Below are positions 45,800-57,328 of a DNA stretch of 64,000 nt, in pieces (position 1 is the first letter of the stretch; each line of letters starts with the position of its first letter). The DNA comes from Macrophomina tecta (Eukaryota; Ascomycota; Dothideomycetes; Botryosphaeriales; Botryosphaeriaceae): contig JAKSGN010000007.1 of NCBI GenBank assembly GCA_024180945.1, positions 4,650,001-4,714,000 on the forward strand, written 5' to 3'. The notes under the pieces were generated by a model. The model made no database searches, was not told where the DNA came from, and saw only the letters and a list, made by a program, of their open reading frames with translations. The position numbers and the translations under genes are program-made.

Positions 45800-47052
45800 T
45801 TAGGCCCACTTGCCAAGCAGCGCCATAAGTCCAGCACCAAGACACATGAGGACGAAGGCAGAGATGACCGTCTTGATGGGTGCCTTGGTCATCGAAGGTG
45901 AGAACATGAACTCATGCGCCATCAACTCAACGAGACCGGTGTATATTAGGATGCCAGCCGAAATGGAGTCGAAGACGCCGTTGACGATCAGGGTGGTGGC
46001 GCCTTCCGGCGGATAGCTGGCACGGACACCGAGACCGATAGCGATGGCAATGGGCGTCGAGATACCGTAGCCAAGTGCGAGCAGGTAGGGTGTCCAGCGC
46101 TTAGACCTGGGCCAGGGTACCGCTGAAAGACGAGATCCAAGACCGAGTCCCTCAAACGTCTGGTGGAAGACCAAGACAACATACAACGTGGTGAACTCCT
46201 CGCCGGCAACAGCAAGAGTAAGGCCGACGAAGACCGAATGGAAAATGACACCGAACTCAAGGATGAAGACGGCGGTGAGCTGGGCAGAATACGACTCAGG
46301 AATAAGACCTTTGTCTTCCCAGTTGCCGCTGAACTCCTCGTTGGCAGTGTGGTCACGGCCATGGCCCAGGTGGTCATGGCCAGGAGTGGAAGAAGTGGGA
46401 TCAGTGCTGTCGGCGCTTTGCTGGCCATCGGCATCATCCTTGGTCGTGGCCAGAGCGTGACCGTAAGCCTCGGTGTCGTGTGAATGGTCGTGGTCATGGC
46501 CGCCGAAGTGTGCATAACGCATCACCATCAGTTCAACAAAAAAGAGCACCATGATGGTCATCAAGATGATACCCTCCACCCAGCTGTACTCAGTGATGGG
46601 TCCGGTCAGACACCCGTTCGTGAGAGCCTCCTCAGCAGGCCCAAGCAACTGACAAGGCTGTTACTAATCAAGCGCCAAGCTTTGTATAGGGGGTCACGTA
46701 CATGGATAAAAGCGGTAGCGATGATGACACCCGAGCCAAAGAACTTGGCAACGAAGAAGGCCCACTCGGGCACGCCCATACCGGCATGGCGGCGCGCAAA
46801 GACGGGGAACCAAGCACCTGGCAGAAAGTAAGCATCCGGAAAAAATCCTGTATACGGCGGCCGCGAACGCTTACCAAGGCAGGAGCCGACTAGGATGACG
46901 AAGATGGAGGAGATCCTCACTCCCATTCTTCCGTCATACTCGTTGCCAGTATCACAGAAACCGGGAGTACCGATGAGATCCTCGGGGACCCCGGAAGAGC
47001 TTCCTGCATCCTGGCGCAGGACGAGGCGTGCAACGCTGAGAGCGTTTTCCAT
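45800..47052 (-). CDS. ZIP-family zinc/iron transporter (Zrt1/Zrt2 type)
   Basis: Model: exons 47052-46875, 46817-46702 and 46648-45800, with introns of 57 and 53 nt (380 aa). It is a plasma-membrane importer of Zn2+. Eight hydrophobic helices can be traced. The large cytosolic loop between helices 3 and 4 is His-rich (HFGGHDHDHSHD, then GHDHLGHGRDH), the usual metal-sensing region. The signature helices 4 and 5 contain EFGVIFHSVFVGLTLAV and VVLVFHQTFEGLGLGSRL, with the His/Glu metal ligands intact. The C-terminus ends ALLGKWA, as is typical for the family. The N-terminus (MENALSVARLVLRQDAGSSSG) is extracellular by topology. Confidence 0.94.
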
Positions 47053-49135
47053 GGCTGTTCGGGTTGCTCACGGGCAGACGCGTGCGGGTGCAACGGGCGG
47101 ACGGGTGGAGACGCCGTTTAAGGAAGGGCGATGACGGGGAAGGGGGAAGTGTTAGTCGCTGAGGCTGGCGAGCGTTTCGAGCGTTTCGAGCGTTTCGAGA
47201 GGACCTCTGGTCAAAACGAAGGACACAGCCCAGAAGAGCGGGAGGGTCTGGAGCGAGGCGCGCAGCGGCTTGGCTTTAGTAGAAGAGTGGAGGGCCCAGG
47301 AGCGACAAGAAGTAGTGACATTTGTTCTTGAGCACCTTGATGGTTTTCTCGCGCTAGCCGAAACCACAAGGCCCACTCGCACGCCGCCATGGTTGGGGCA
47401 GCAAGAACGCCCCGCTCCATTCAAATAAGGCTTTGGCCCAAAGAGGTGCGCTGGCCGCATGACGAGGTCGAGAGGCCGGACGCCTCACGGGAGATGCCTG
47501 CCATCCGCAACAACACACGCAGCGCGTGCGGTGGTTGACCGCGCACGAGTCTGTGGCTTCGATGCGGCCGCTCGCCAGTCGTATTGGTGCTGACACAACA
47601 GCGCAGGCCAGCACGGACCGGGGATCGGCTAAGCCGGCCATCACTGGCGTAAGCAGATTTTGCTTCTCCGCTCGTCGCCTGTTTGCCGGACCTCCCATGG
47701 TGTTGTGTCCCAGCGTGTCTGCGGCATCAGCGGCGTGTTGGACAACAAGGTGCAGAGGAGCTCTATCTACAATCGTCAGTCAATACCGCAATCCAATACT
47801 TGAGAGGAGTTCTGTCTGCCGGATGAGGCACCCACGCTGAAACGGCGCATGCTCGCCACGTTGTGCGCCGGGCGCAACGATACGGTGGAGCTGCGAATTT
47901 TTGCGGACCCGGTCCTGCCTTGCGAGCTTGCAGGGCGAACAGCCATGACAGCTGAGATGCCACGAGAATTACCGGTCGGCGTCGTCGAAGCGGTCAGGCT
48001 GCCGCTTCCTCTAACTGGGTGGAGTTATCGCGCCCCCTCCATGACTGGTGCGTCTTAGTGGGTGTGCTGGGAGGTTGGCCGCAAAAAGCATTCCGTGCCG
48101 GCTGATATCTGCTGACTCAAGGCGTCTCTGGCGCTCTGCCACATCGATGCATTCCCTGGTAAACGGCGATGGAATCGATGTAGCGACGGAAATGTGCGGG
48201 AGGGGAGGTGGTGTTTTTCAAACCCCGCGACGCGCTGCGAAGTCTTTTCCCTCGCCGCTACCCACTTGTCACCTTACGGAAGCAGAAAATGACCTGCATA
48301 GGCGAGTGACAAGCATGCAGGACATTAGAGCCAAGAAGGCAGCTGCATTCGGTCCTTTGGCATGATAAGGATGCTTCGGGGGGCGTCAAGCTTCCGGGAC
48401 GCCCTCTCGGCGGCGGGACCGCGCACTTTATACGGGCGCTGCCCTGGCCTGGATTAAGGCTTTGATTACATGCTTCTCGCCGGGAAACCACCCGAAGGTT
48501 GTGCGTATCTTGAAGTCCGGGGATACCTCACTAGTGGCTCATCTACGTGTTTGCGCTCATGCCATGCTAAACCATGTGAAACCAATCTAAAGCCGAAGTA
48601 GGCAGCTCTGTGGTGCAGGAACTATAGTGAGGCGCAGCGAAGATTGCAGGCACCAAAGGCCGCAGGTCTTGGCATAGTGCAACAGCTTTCCGCACCGGAA
48701 CGATCAGCTCCAGAGCACCAGGCTTACCAGGCTCTTTGCATGAACTTCAAGGGCGCCACACCAGTTACTGACAGCAAGCCTACGCTGAAATGGAGATCTG
48801 GCAAGCACGGTAGGGAATGCAGTGATGGCACAATGGTGTAATAGGAACAGAAACTTTCCCCCAGACAATCGTGTATATCTTGACTTTCCGTTGTGTGCCG
48901 AGAAATGCGCTTATTCGTCAAGATGCCCTAATGCCATACGCATTATCAATATCGTTGGACCCAAACCATGCATACGTTTTGAGAAGCAGAACCACAAATG
49001 ATTCCGCCAGTACGCTCAAGAAATAAAGCAAGGCGCCGAAGGGAAGCAATGCCGCCGGGGTATCTTTTCGAGAAGAAACTGGCCACCTTCTGTGAACGCC
49101 AAGCCCAAAGAAATCTTCCCCCTTGCTCCGTCATG
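47053..49135. other. Intergenic region, 2.1 kb
   Basis: No gene is supported. It contains a short tandem nonamer (47172-47198). From 47.5 to 49.1 kb there is only fragmented short reading frame on both strands. Confidence 0.5.
47172..47198. repeat. Three tandem copies of a 9-nt unit (GCGTTTCGA)
   Basis: Perfect 9-nt unit repeated three times, about 120 nt upstream of the zinc-transporter start codon. Confidence 0.85.
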
Positions 49136-49839
49136 CTAAAAATGCGTAAGAAAGGATGACAGTCGACTCGTGGATTTGCTGGCAGTAGGCCGTTTGTAGA
49201 CGGCTTTCACCCCTTCGTGAAGCTCATCCAACTTACGCCGCTCGGGTGAGCGCGTGTCGACGTCTGTAGTTGTCGGTGATGCAACACAGTTGGTTAGCTC
49301 AGTGCTAACGCCGCTCGGCGGGGTAGGTCTGTGAGCAGCATAGTTGTTTCCCGGGATCTCCAGCTTCAATTTCATCATTTGCTCGTGCTTCGACACCTGC
49401 GTCTGCCCCTCGTCCGCCGAACGGGCAAAACGCTCGCTCAGCGTGGTCTCTACAGACCCGTTGCTGAATGGATCCATGTGGCAGCTGCCGGAGACTGCCA
49501 CTCAGTTAGCAAGACTTGCATTTCATGAAATGGATGGCGAATTAATATACCGGCTTGTTCCCTGGCCATGGAAGCAAGCGAATCAAGCCTGCGCTTCTTC
49601 CTAAGAGGCTTGGCGGGAGTCAGAGGAGAATGGGAAATGTTTACCAGCGAAGGCTTATATTGGCGAGCCATCAGGGCATCTGCAATACTCGCTTCGGGGC
49701 AATATTCCTCTCCGCAGTGCTTGCATGGTTCAAGACTTGGGGTCAGTGAGGAAGTACATTCAGGAGAAGGAATGGGTCGGTTGCTCTCAATTCCATTCGC
49801 AGTTTCCTGGTCGCGCTCATGGATGGTCGACATATGCAT
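49136..49839 (-). CDS. Hypothetical protein, probably nuclear
   Basis: Model: exons 49839-49551 and 49494-49136. The 56-nt intron starts GTATAT, has a GCTAAC branch site and ends GGCAG (215 aa). Frame continuity across the junction (MAREQA to VSGSCHMDPFSNGS) is convincing. Residues 38-48 hold a CKHCGEEYC cluster that could be a small metal site. The segment near 78-85 (PLRKKRRLDS) is a good nuclear-localisation signal. The rest is polar and mostly disordered, ending in a basic helix (KAVYKRPTASKSTSRLSSF). No family is recognised. A second Met two residues in is an equally possible start. Confidence 0.55.
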
Positions 49840-50599
49840 GTCGGAGTTTTTCTATTTTTTATTTTTTTTTTTGGAATGCTCTGGCTTGAACGTCACGTGG
49901 AAGTTTGAGGCAACTTCCGAACGTGGCTGCTAGCTCGACTCAATGGAAGGGTTGACAGACCTGGAGGTGCCAGGTCAAACACAACCTCGGTGAGGGTTGA
50001 ATGCACAAGGCCGCCGCGGTGAGAGGGAAAGCAGACGTTTGGCTTGGCTCTGATTTCCTCAGCAAAGTTAGTTTGCCGATAGGGAGGATCTGAACTGCTG
50101 GTTATTGGCCCCTGCTGCCCAGCGAAAGTTTTGGTGAAGGAGGCTAGTTGAGAGTAACCGGCACGGCCGCGTGTGAGTTCCACAAGAAGAGCGGCTGGAT
50201 CATGGATAGCGGAGATCCTGTGTGAATGGCGCAATGTTAAAATAGGCGGACCCGGAATGGATTGGACGGCGGTGATCGAGTGTTGGCGACGATTGATAGA
50301 GGAGAGATGAGATACTCGGCCTCATCACGCAAGCCCAGACCCCGAAGCCTCCCCACTACCAATACCCTCGATATTCGCTGGTCCTTTCAATTTTCCCTTA
50401 CACTTTACAGAATAGGAAAGCATCCTCCTCTGCCGCGTGAGCAAGTCCACCTCGCCTTTCGCACTCTTCACGAAAGCTTGAGTGCCGGGCGCTAGGCCCG
50501 CGAGTATCCTATCCGTCGAACAGTTTTAGCATCGCTCAAAGGTGAGTGCGACCCGATGAACTTGGTCTACGGGGAGGATAGAGCATGAGAGTATGCTGA
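49840..50599. other. Intergenic region
   Basis: Promoter side of the hypothetical gene and unassigned sequence. No gene is supported. Confidence 0.5.
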
Positions 50600-51330
50600 A
50601 GAGCTGTGCAAGAAGAGACTTGGGACATTGGCCAACCACAAGTCTGGTGGGCGAGAAGGCGAGGTGGCGAACGGGTGCGACACAACAGAGGAAAACAACG
50701 AGTTGAGGGAGCGCTACCCAGCAGTAGAGGCTCACCTGAAGTTGCAGCCAAGGTCGATCCCTGGAAGAAGTCAGAGCTGACAGATATCCAGGTGGAGTCC
50801 CGGTAGCAGAAGATCCGATCAAGCGACTACAAACGGGCGGTTCGACGTCGTGAAGGCGTGACTGCCGCTCGCCGAAGGTTGAGGCAGGCCGCTCGGTGCA
50901 AATAGAGGCTGCTTAAGGCGAATGCACGCTGGGCAAGAAGGTGGGGCCGCTCGCGATGGAAAGGAAGGCACAGAAGCCGGAGGGACAACGTTCGAGTTCG
51001 TTCAGCGACTGCGCAAAGCAGACTTCCTCATTCACAAGGAGCTTGTGCGGGTGACGCAGATAGAGTAGGAGATTGCAGGGCAGAGGCTCAATGCCCCTCA
51101 TTGCCGTCTGCGGAAAGTCAAGGGAGAATTAGGCCGAGTCAAAAGAAAAAGAGAACACGTCAGGCAGTCGGGATGTCAAAGACAACAAGCAAGGAAGACG
51201 CAGAAGACGCTTGAGGCTGAAATGGGCTGGCTTGAGCAACGGCGCTGGTCGTGCATGGCTCGTGCGGATAAACATGGAACACGGGGCGACAACCTTGACG
51301 GCGCTGCAGCGCTTCGGTGAAGTATCATCT
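50600..51330 (+). pseudogene. Decayed coiled-coil-like coding region with TAG stops and a frameshift
   Basis: The first frame (50606 to about 50945) reads VAAKVDPWKKSELTDIQ..., then across TAG stops at 50804 and 50903 continues in charged helical sequence (SSDYKRAVRRREGVTAARRR, LLKANARW). After a +1 shift near 50.9 kb, the next frame (about 50955-51317) reads FEFVQRLRKADFLIHKELVR, a TAG at 51066, then LRKVKGELGRVKRKREHVRQ and TQKTLEAEMGWLEQRR, ending at TGA 51318. All three internal stops are TAG, as expected if CAG was mutated to TAG. The protein family is unknown; heptad-like charge patterning suggests a coiled coil. Confidence 0.4.
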
Positions 51331-52325
51331 GGACAGGCTTGGATGTTGTTGCTCTGGCGCAGGTTAGAAGAAGCGCTGCAGCGCTGATCCGGACGGCTCC
51401 AGTGGCATTCTACTCGATTTTCTGGAGAGCATCCATCCACCACGCTCGGAACGCGGGCATGTCTTAGACCGTTGCGACCGTCGACGAGCGCAGACAGCCG
51501 GACACGGTCGTCTTCTCCGGTGAAGTGTTCGGATAGGCTTCTTTGCGATGACTCGCCCAGGCCAGGAGCGATGTCTCGGAGCGTGTCACGCGCAGAGAGG
51601 CTGCAGAGCAGGGCCGATGAGAGCGATAAGAGGGCGCCAGATCTGGCAAGGCGCTTGCAGGCAGCGCACTACTTATCTGCGACAAACCCCAAGAGCCGAA
51701 TCGCAGAGGGCATCCTGTCTTCGCACCTCCGCCAGCGATCGTTGCGACCGTTACCAGAAGAACCGACCACGCCACAACAACGCGACCCCAGACGCGCAGC
51801 CTGCGGGTGGGCCAAGTGCCTCGGATCAGCGGGGCTGTGGTGCCGCCAACGAAACGAGGTGCAGCGATGGAGAGATGACATCTGCATTCCATCACGGCCA
51901 GCAGGCATCGCGAGAGGCTGGCACGGCGGGCGAGGCATGAAGCGTCACCTGAGCAGCTTGGAGACTGCGGAGCGGCGGTTGCAAAAGCCTTGATTGCGGT
52001 GCCAGGGCCGGCGGCCGCTGCAGCATCGTGGCTCGAGGGTCCAATTGGGGACAAGCGCTGGAGCAGGCGGATGGGATTGTTGATTGCGCTCGATGAAAAA
52101 GAGCTGGACAAGGACGCGCTGATCTGGATCGCCCGATTGTGGCTCGTGCGCCTGCTGTCTGGAGCTCCCCATGTACGCTAGCCCGGCTGGTGACGTCGAT
52201 ACGTAACTTGCGGGGGCGGCAGCTGCGAAGGTACAAGTGCGAGACCACTGCTGCCTTCTTCTCCGCTTTCTCCTCCTCCTCAACCTCCCGGTCAGTTGCA
52301 GAGCCAATTCGAAGCATCCGCCATC
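51331..52325. other. Upstream region of the rhodopsin gene
   Basis: GC-rich sequence with overlapping open frames on both strands and no domain. The plus strand also shows TGA/TAA/TAG-interrupted helical-looking coding (about 51.47-51.75 kb), so the decay described to the left may extend here. The last about 150 nt form a CT-rich leader. Confidence 0.45.
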
Positions 52326-53469
52326 ATGATCCACCCCGAGCAGGTTGCCGATATGCTGATGAAGACCTCGACGCTGCTCGTCCCCACGAGGTATGCGAGC
52401 CCTCACTGCTCTCTCTTAGCCATGCTAACAAGTGCTCCAGCACGGCGACGGCTTCGCCCATCGACCCCGTCCCAACCGTTGTGCGTACGTATCCCCAGCG
52501 CTCTCCACAGCCGCTCTGTCTGACACTGTCTCAGCCGACAACCCGCACTATCAGCTGGCTACTGAGACAGGCGAGAGAACCCTCTGGGTTGTCTTCGTTA
52601 TTATGTTGGTTGCTACCATCATCTTCAGCGGCCTGTCCTGGAACGTCCCGGTTGTGAGTACTTCAATACCTCCTAAGGATGAACTGGCTCGTGTCTGACC
52701 GTGTGCAGTCTCGCCGTCTCTACCACGTCATTACCACGTTGATCACCACCATCGCTACTCTGTCGTACTTTGCCATGGCCACGGGCCACGGCACCACCCT
52801 GCACCACGTCAAGGTCCGGGAGTCTCACAGCCACGTTCCCGACACCTACCATGACATCTACCGCGAGGTTTACTGGGCTCGCTATGTTGACTGGAGCTTG
52901 ACTACTCCTCTGCTACTTCTCGACCTCGCTCTTCTGGCTGGTGTCGATGGTGCTCACACCCTGATTGCCATCGTGGCTGATCTGATCATGATCTTGACTG
53001 GTCTCTTCGCTGCTTTTGGCTCCGAGGGCACTCCCCAGAAGTGGGGATGGTACGCCATTGCATGCATCGCCTACCTCGTCGTGATCTGGCACCTTGCCAT
53101 TCACGGCCGCGCCAAGGCCCTTTCCAGGAGCAGCAAGGTCAGCAACCTCTTCGGCTCGCTTGCGCTCTTCACTTTGATTCTGTGGACAGCCTATCCGATG
53201 TAAGTGCAAAATACCTGATCGCTTAGACCCACAATTTTAATCCGTTCAGTGTCTGGGGTATTGCGGACGGTTCCCGCAAGGCCTCTGTCAACGACGAAAT
53301 CATTGCCTACGCTGTTCTTGACGTTCTCGCCAAGCCCGTCTTCGGTCTCTGGCTCTTGCTCAGCCACGCCAAGATCCCCGAGACCAATGTCGAGGTTGGT
53401 GGTTACTGGACGCATGGTCTGACCAACGAGGGATCCATCCGTATTGGCGACGACGACGAGGGTGCTTAA
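52326..53469 (+). CDS. Microbial (bacteriorhodopsin-type) rhodopsin, DTD pump class
   Basis: Model: exons 52326-52390, 52441-52484, 52535-52653, 52709-53199 and 53250-53469 (312 aa). It is a seven-helix retinal protein of the plasma membrane. The retinal-binding lysine is Lys268 in helix G (LDVLAKPVFG), with its counter-ion Asp264. In helix C, RYVDWSLTTPLLLLDL supplies Arg134, Asp137 (proton acceptor), Thr141 and Asp148 (proton donor), equivalent to Arg82, Asp85, Thr89 and Asp96 of bacteriorhodopsin. This DTD set is characteristic of light-driven outward proton pumps rather than sensory opsin-like proteins that lost the lysine. The exposed N-terminal segment (PIDPVPTVVPDNPHYQ) and the acidic C-terminus are as in fungal CarO/LR-type opsins. 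The short early exons are supported by frame continuity. Confidence 0.95.
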
Positions 53470-55966
53470 AGTCGCGCAACCACGACCGACGTACCGACAC
53501 CACCTGTCGAGCTAAGTCCAAGCAGGAAACCACTATACCTCTTCGATGAAAAGGAGAAGTCATCAAGCAGAAGGTGGGGGAAAGCATGCGATGCATGAAA
53601 ATTGACATGCGTCATTATCACACTGTTCTATTCCTTTTCCGTCAACAGTCCATCCGGACAGGCTTCTGGAGTGCTTGTAATTAATTGACCAACCGAAATG
53701 GAGTATGGAGTAGTCTACGATCGAGAGTCATAGTCTTGTGAAGATGCATCTAGTGAGATTGATCAGAAGCCGAGCAACTCGAGTTGGCTTTCTCGTTTGC
53801 TCAGCTGTAAACGTTTCTCCGCTTTGTTGTTACCGAACCCCAGCCTCCGGAATAAAAAGTGCGGGGTGAACAGGGATTAAGCTTCCAAGGACGTGCCATT
53901 TTTGGACCTTAGTGGAATGAGCTCCTCACGTTTCTCTTCGGTCCCCGTCCACATGCTGTCTGAAAGTTCAGGCCCTAACGTTTGGATGCCGCTGCAAAAG
54001 TTTCACAACTGATGAAATGCCTACGGGCAAGCTCCAGGAGCAAGTACTGTGATTGGTTCCATTGCAACTTGCTGGCGCTGCCAACTGTTGGCTCAGACAA
54101 AAACGAGTTCCGGGCATATCGAAGCTGCTGATCGAAACCGAGCGGGTAGATGGACATCCGCTTTGTACTAGGATCGTTGTCCGGCTGACAAGGTTTACCA
54201 AAATACTTTTGTAAAAACCTGCAGAACCATGGTTGTCGCCATAGGATCTGCGACCGGCAGCTGCCTCCAACGGCAATGATTGGCTCAGGGTCAAGCAGCG
54301 GGCTCCTACCTGCGTCGCAGACCATCCACAGGCGGGAGCGGGGCGTGACGCAAGTAAGCTGCTGCAGCGTACGGATAAGCACATGCAGTCTCAACAATTT
54401 TCTTTGAGAACACAGGGTCGAAGCCGTCCGTCGCCTCCCCTCTCTCATCCGCTTCCGCGGGCGCTTCTCCGGTGTTTTCCCCCTTAATCTCGGAGCGCGA
54501 CTTCGACTTTCTCCCGAGTCATCCTAGTCGTTACTCTGCTGCTGCTCCGGCAGCAGCCGGAAGCTTAATATTGGGTTCTTGCCTGCTTGCTGACTCTTAT
54601 TCCTGTCTCACGTCCTGAAAACGGTACCAAACTTACGCGAGGACCATTTGCTCTGTTTCTGTTCAACACCCATTTACAGACATCCTCACTTCCGTTGCTC
54701 TATTTCCTACGCAAGCTTTTGCGGCTGTCAGACTGCACATTTTTTTTTTTTTTTTTCGTGGCATAAGCCGCGACGAAACAGTGCGTCGACCGGACCGCGT
54801 TCCAGACTTGAGCTCGTACAACCAGCGGCATCGACAGGCCATCAGCTACTTATTTGTTCTTTCATGGAATTTTTTTTCTCGATAAACGGGTATTTCGGAA
54901 GATTTCGTTTCCCTGCCGCTGCAAATCTTTTCTGTCGAACCTGTCGTGACTTGCAGGTGTCTCCCATTTACTCGAGACCTCAAGGGAGCACGATGGGCGT
55001 GTATGTCGCGGCAGGCTGCCCAGTATACACACCCAAAATCCAACGATGCAACCTCACGTGTTTGCGATCAGGTAGCAGTGAGGCTTCTCCACCGTCGTTT
55101 CGTTTCAGTTCGAATGAACGGCCAGGCCCAGTGCCGTCGAATAGGAAGGCGCCGGTGTCCATCGAATGGGAGGGCGGACGCAGGCGTGGCGTGTGCGTTG
55201 CGCCTCTGGACCTAGCCTTTGCCTCCATTCGACGGTGGTAAGCTTTTCGATCCCTATGCGTGCACTTTCAGCCCGGAGCTTGATTCAGCCTTACGACTCG
55301 AGCACTTTTCCTTGCTTTTTCTTTTTCTTTTCTTTTTTTTTTTTTTTTTTTTTTTTACCAATCTCCTGTTTCCCGGCACCAACCTGAGCTTGCTTTCGGT
55401 CATGGCGGGTATATGTGGCCACGAGAGTTCTGTCGATTGAGTCGATGAGGAAACTGTCGGGGGATGAGCAGGTGCAACGAACGGGTTAGGGTGGCCAGTA
55501 GCGGATGCCGTCGCTATTTTATGTACGTGCTCCTCCGTCATCGTACCGTTCCAGATGAGACGGCGCATGACTCTAATAATGAGGGACCAGGGTTCTCGCC
55601 TCGTCCCTTTAGGGCGTCTATGTATATATAGGCTCCCGACTCTTTGATCATTTCCAACGCTCTTGCTCTCTTTGTCACGGACAGCTATATTATCTGGCCA
55701 CGTCAAGCTGAATTCTCACTTGGTATCATTCCAGTACTCCTTTTGCCCTTGAAGGAGGCCTGGGTTGGCGTGGCGCAGTGGGTAAGGCTAACGCCGTTAC
55801 ACTTTTGACTTGCGCCGCTGTTGATCACCCGTAAGCATACAAGAAAGAAGCCTCCCTGCTCTCGATACGCTTATGTCCTTACCCTGAGCGAACACTAAGT
55901 TTCGTTCTTGCCTCACTGGTGCTTTGTTTCTTCATCTCAAGACCAGCAGTCGTCACCCGGTTTACC
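53470..55966. other. Intergenic region, 2.5 kb
   Basis: It contains T17 (54740-54756) and T24 (55333-55356) runs and a tRNA-like A-box motif near 55771 that does not fold into a tRNA. A 157-codon minus-strand frame (54448-53975) has no domain or splice support. The last part is the leader of the small secreted protein gene. Confidence 0.5.
55333..55356. repeat. T24 homopolymer
   Basis: Uninterrupted T run seen directly. It is preceded by shorter T runs broken by single C. Confidence 0.9.
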
Positions 55967-56747
55967 ATGTCGAGCCTCTCGAGCTTCGTCGCCCTGCTCG
56001 TTCTGGCGCTGTCCGCCAACAGCATGTAAGCTTCAGGCTTCCCGATTATCTCCCAATCTTCCCCAGACACACCAGTCTGACAGATGTGAAATTAAACATG
56101 CAGTGCCTCTCCCATCGACAACATGCTGCCACCCCGCCTCACGCCGGCACCCACGACGACGACCGCCGCCGCTGACTTCGTGACCCTTAATATCTCGACC
56201 CCCACGACGCCCGGCCAGAATTGCACGACGACTCTCTTCGAGGGCGGCAAATTCGGCCCGCTCCAGCAACCGACGTGCACGTTCTATCAGTCCTACACCA
56301 CCGTCACCGAGTACGTCGACTGCGGAGGCTGTGTGCTGGAGAAGCTGGGACTCGGACCCGGACCGGTGAGTGACTTTTTATTCTATTTTTTTTACTTCCC
56401 CTAGTTCCTCTCTGATATTGTTTGTGTGGATTTCCCCTCATTCGCTATTCTCCTGCACTTTCCATTTCCGGCGGAAATCTTTTGGGTGTAGTCTCGGCCT
56501 TTCTCCCTTCTCTCCAAAAAACCCGCGCAATCCAATTTCGCACGAGAGAATTTGTGGGCTGACGAGTGACGCGAATGTTTTGGTCGGGTGATTACAGGTC
56601 GTGCGATGCGGTACCAACGTTCAGTCGCCGCTGGGCACGGAGACGGTCACGACGTGCAGTCCGACGAACACGCCTGCTCCCACGCCAGCGTCGCCGACGC
56701 CGACACCAGAGTGCGGGCTCGACGATGAGAAGGAGATGGAGGGATAG
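55967..56747 (+). CDS. Small secreted Cys-containing protein (effector-like), unknown function
   Basis: Model: exons 55967-56025, 56104-56365 and 56598-56747 (156 aa). Intron 2 is 232 nt, long for this window. A clear signal peptide (MSSLSSFVALLVLALSANS) is followed by a Pro/Thr-rich linker. The mature domain has seven Cys (NCTTT, PTCTFY, DCGGC counted as two, RCGTN, TTCSP, PECGL) and at least two N-glycosylation sequons (NIS, NCT). A second Pro/Thr spacer (TPAPTPASPTPTP) precedes an acidic end. The size, secretion signal and cysteines fit a wall-associated or apoplastic protein. No family is recognised, and the effector label is inference only. Confidence 0.75.
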
Positions 56748-57328
56748 AAATAGCCGTGCGACGCTCCCGACAGCGGCCCGAAGGACATGTCCGGATAGTG
56801 AGCGGGCGGAGAGGATGGAGCGAACACGGGGTATATGGTCGAGATTGGGCCAATAGATATATATCGAGAGAAAAATACACGTTCTTGGTCGGATAAATTC
56901 GGATTCAGCGCGTTCCGATGATATCTGCTGGATGAGTAAACATCTTCGTGCGACCCACGCCGGGAAGGGCTAATCCAGACAGGCCTATGTAACGCTTGGC
57001 ATTTCCCGAGATGGATTAGTTCGCGCTCTTGGCGACTGCCGCGCACCTACCTTTCGTATATCTCTTCTCCACCTTAATCCGCCCTTGCGTATTTCTTCGG
57101 ACTTTAGGTGCTCGGCGCTGCTGAAAAATCCGTTCTCTAGTCAACACCTCCACACCGACGGCTGATGTCTGTATACACCGCTCAGAAAAGAGCCGAGATT
57201 GCAACCCAAGTTTACTGTCGGCATTGTCTCGTTCCGTCAAGCCGGGATGGTGATCTCGTTAAATAGTCTCCTAGGACGCGCTCTGCACTTACAATTGGAC
57301 CTCTACCAGCAGACATCAGTCCTTCAAA
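56748..57328. other. Intergenic region, 581 nt
   Basis: 3' flank of the small secreted protein gene and promoter of the NmrA-like gene. No gene is supported. Confidence 0.6.

Noticed and set aside
51464..52111. 215-codon minus-strand frame upstream of the rhodopsin gene
   Set aside because: It overlaps plus-strand frames and helical remnants, is Ala/Ser/Arg-biased and has no recognisable domain.
53975..54448. 157-codon minus-strand frame
   Set aside because: A shorter overlapping frame of similar quality exists and no motif is visible; probably chance.
55764..55835. tRNA gene
   Set aside because: An A-box-like motif is present, but the acceptor stem does not pair and the B box is imperfect, so it is not called as a tRNA.
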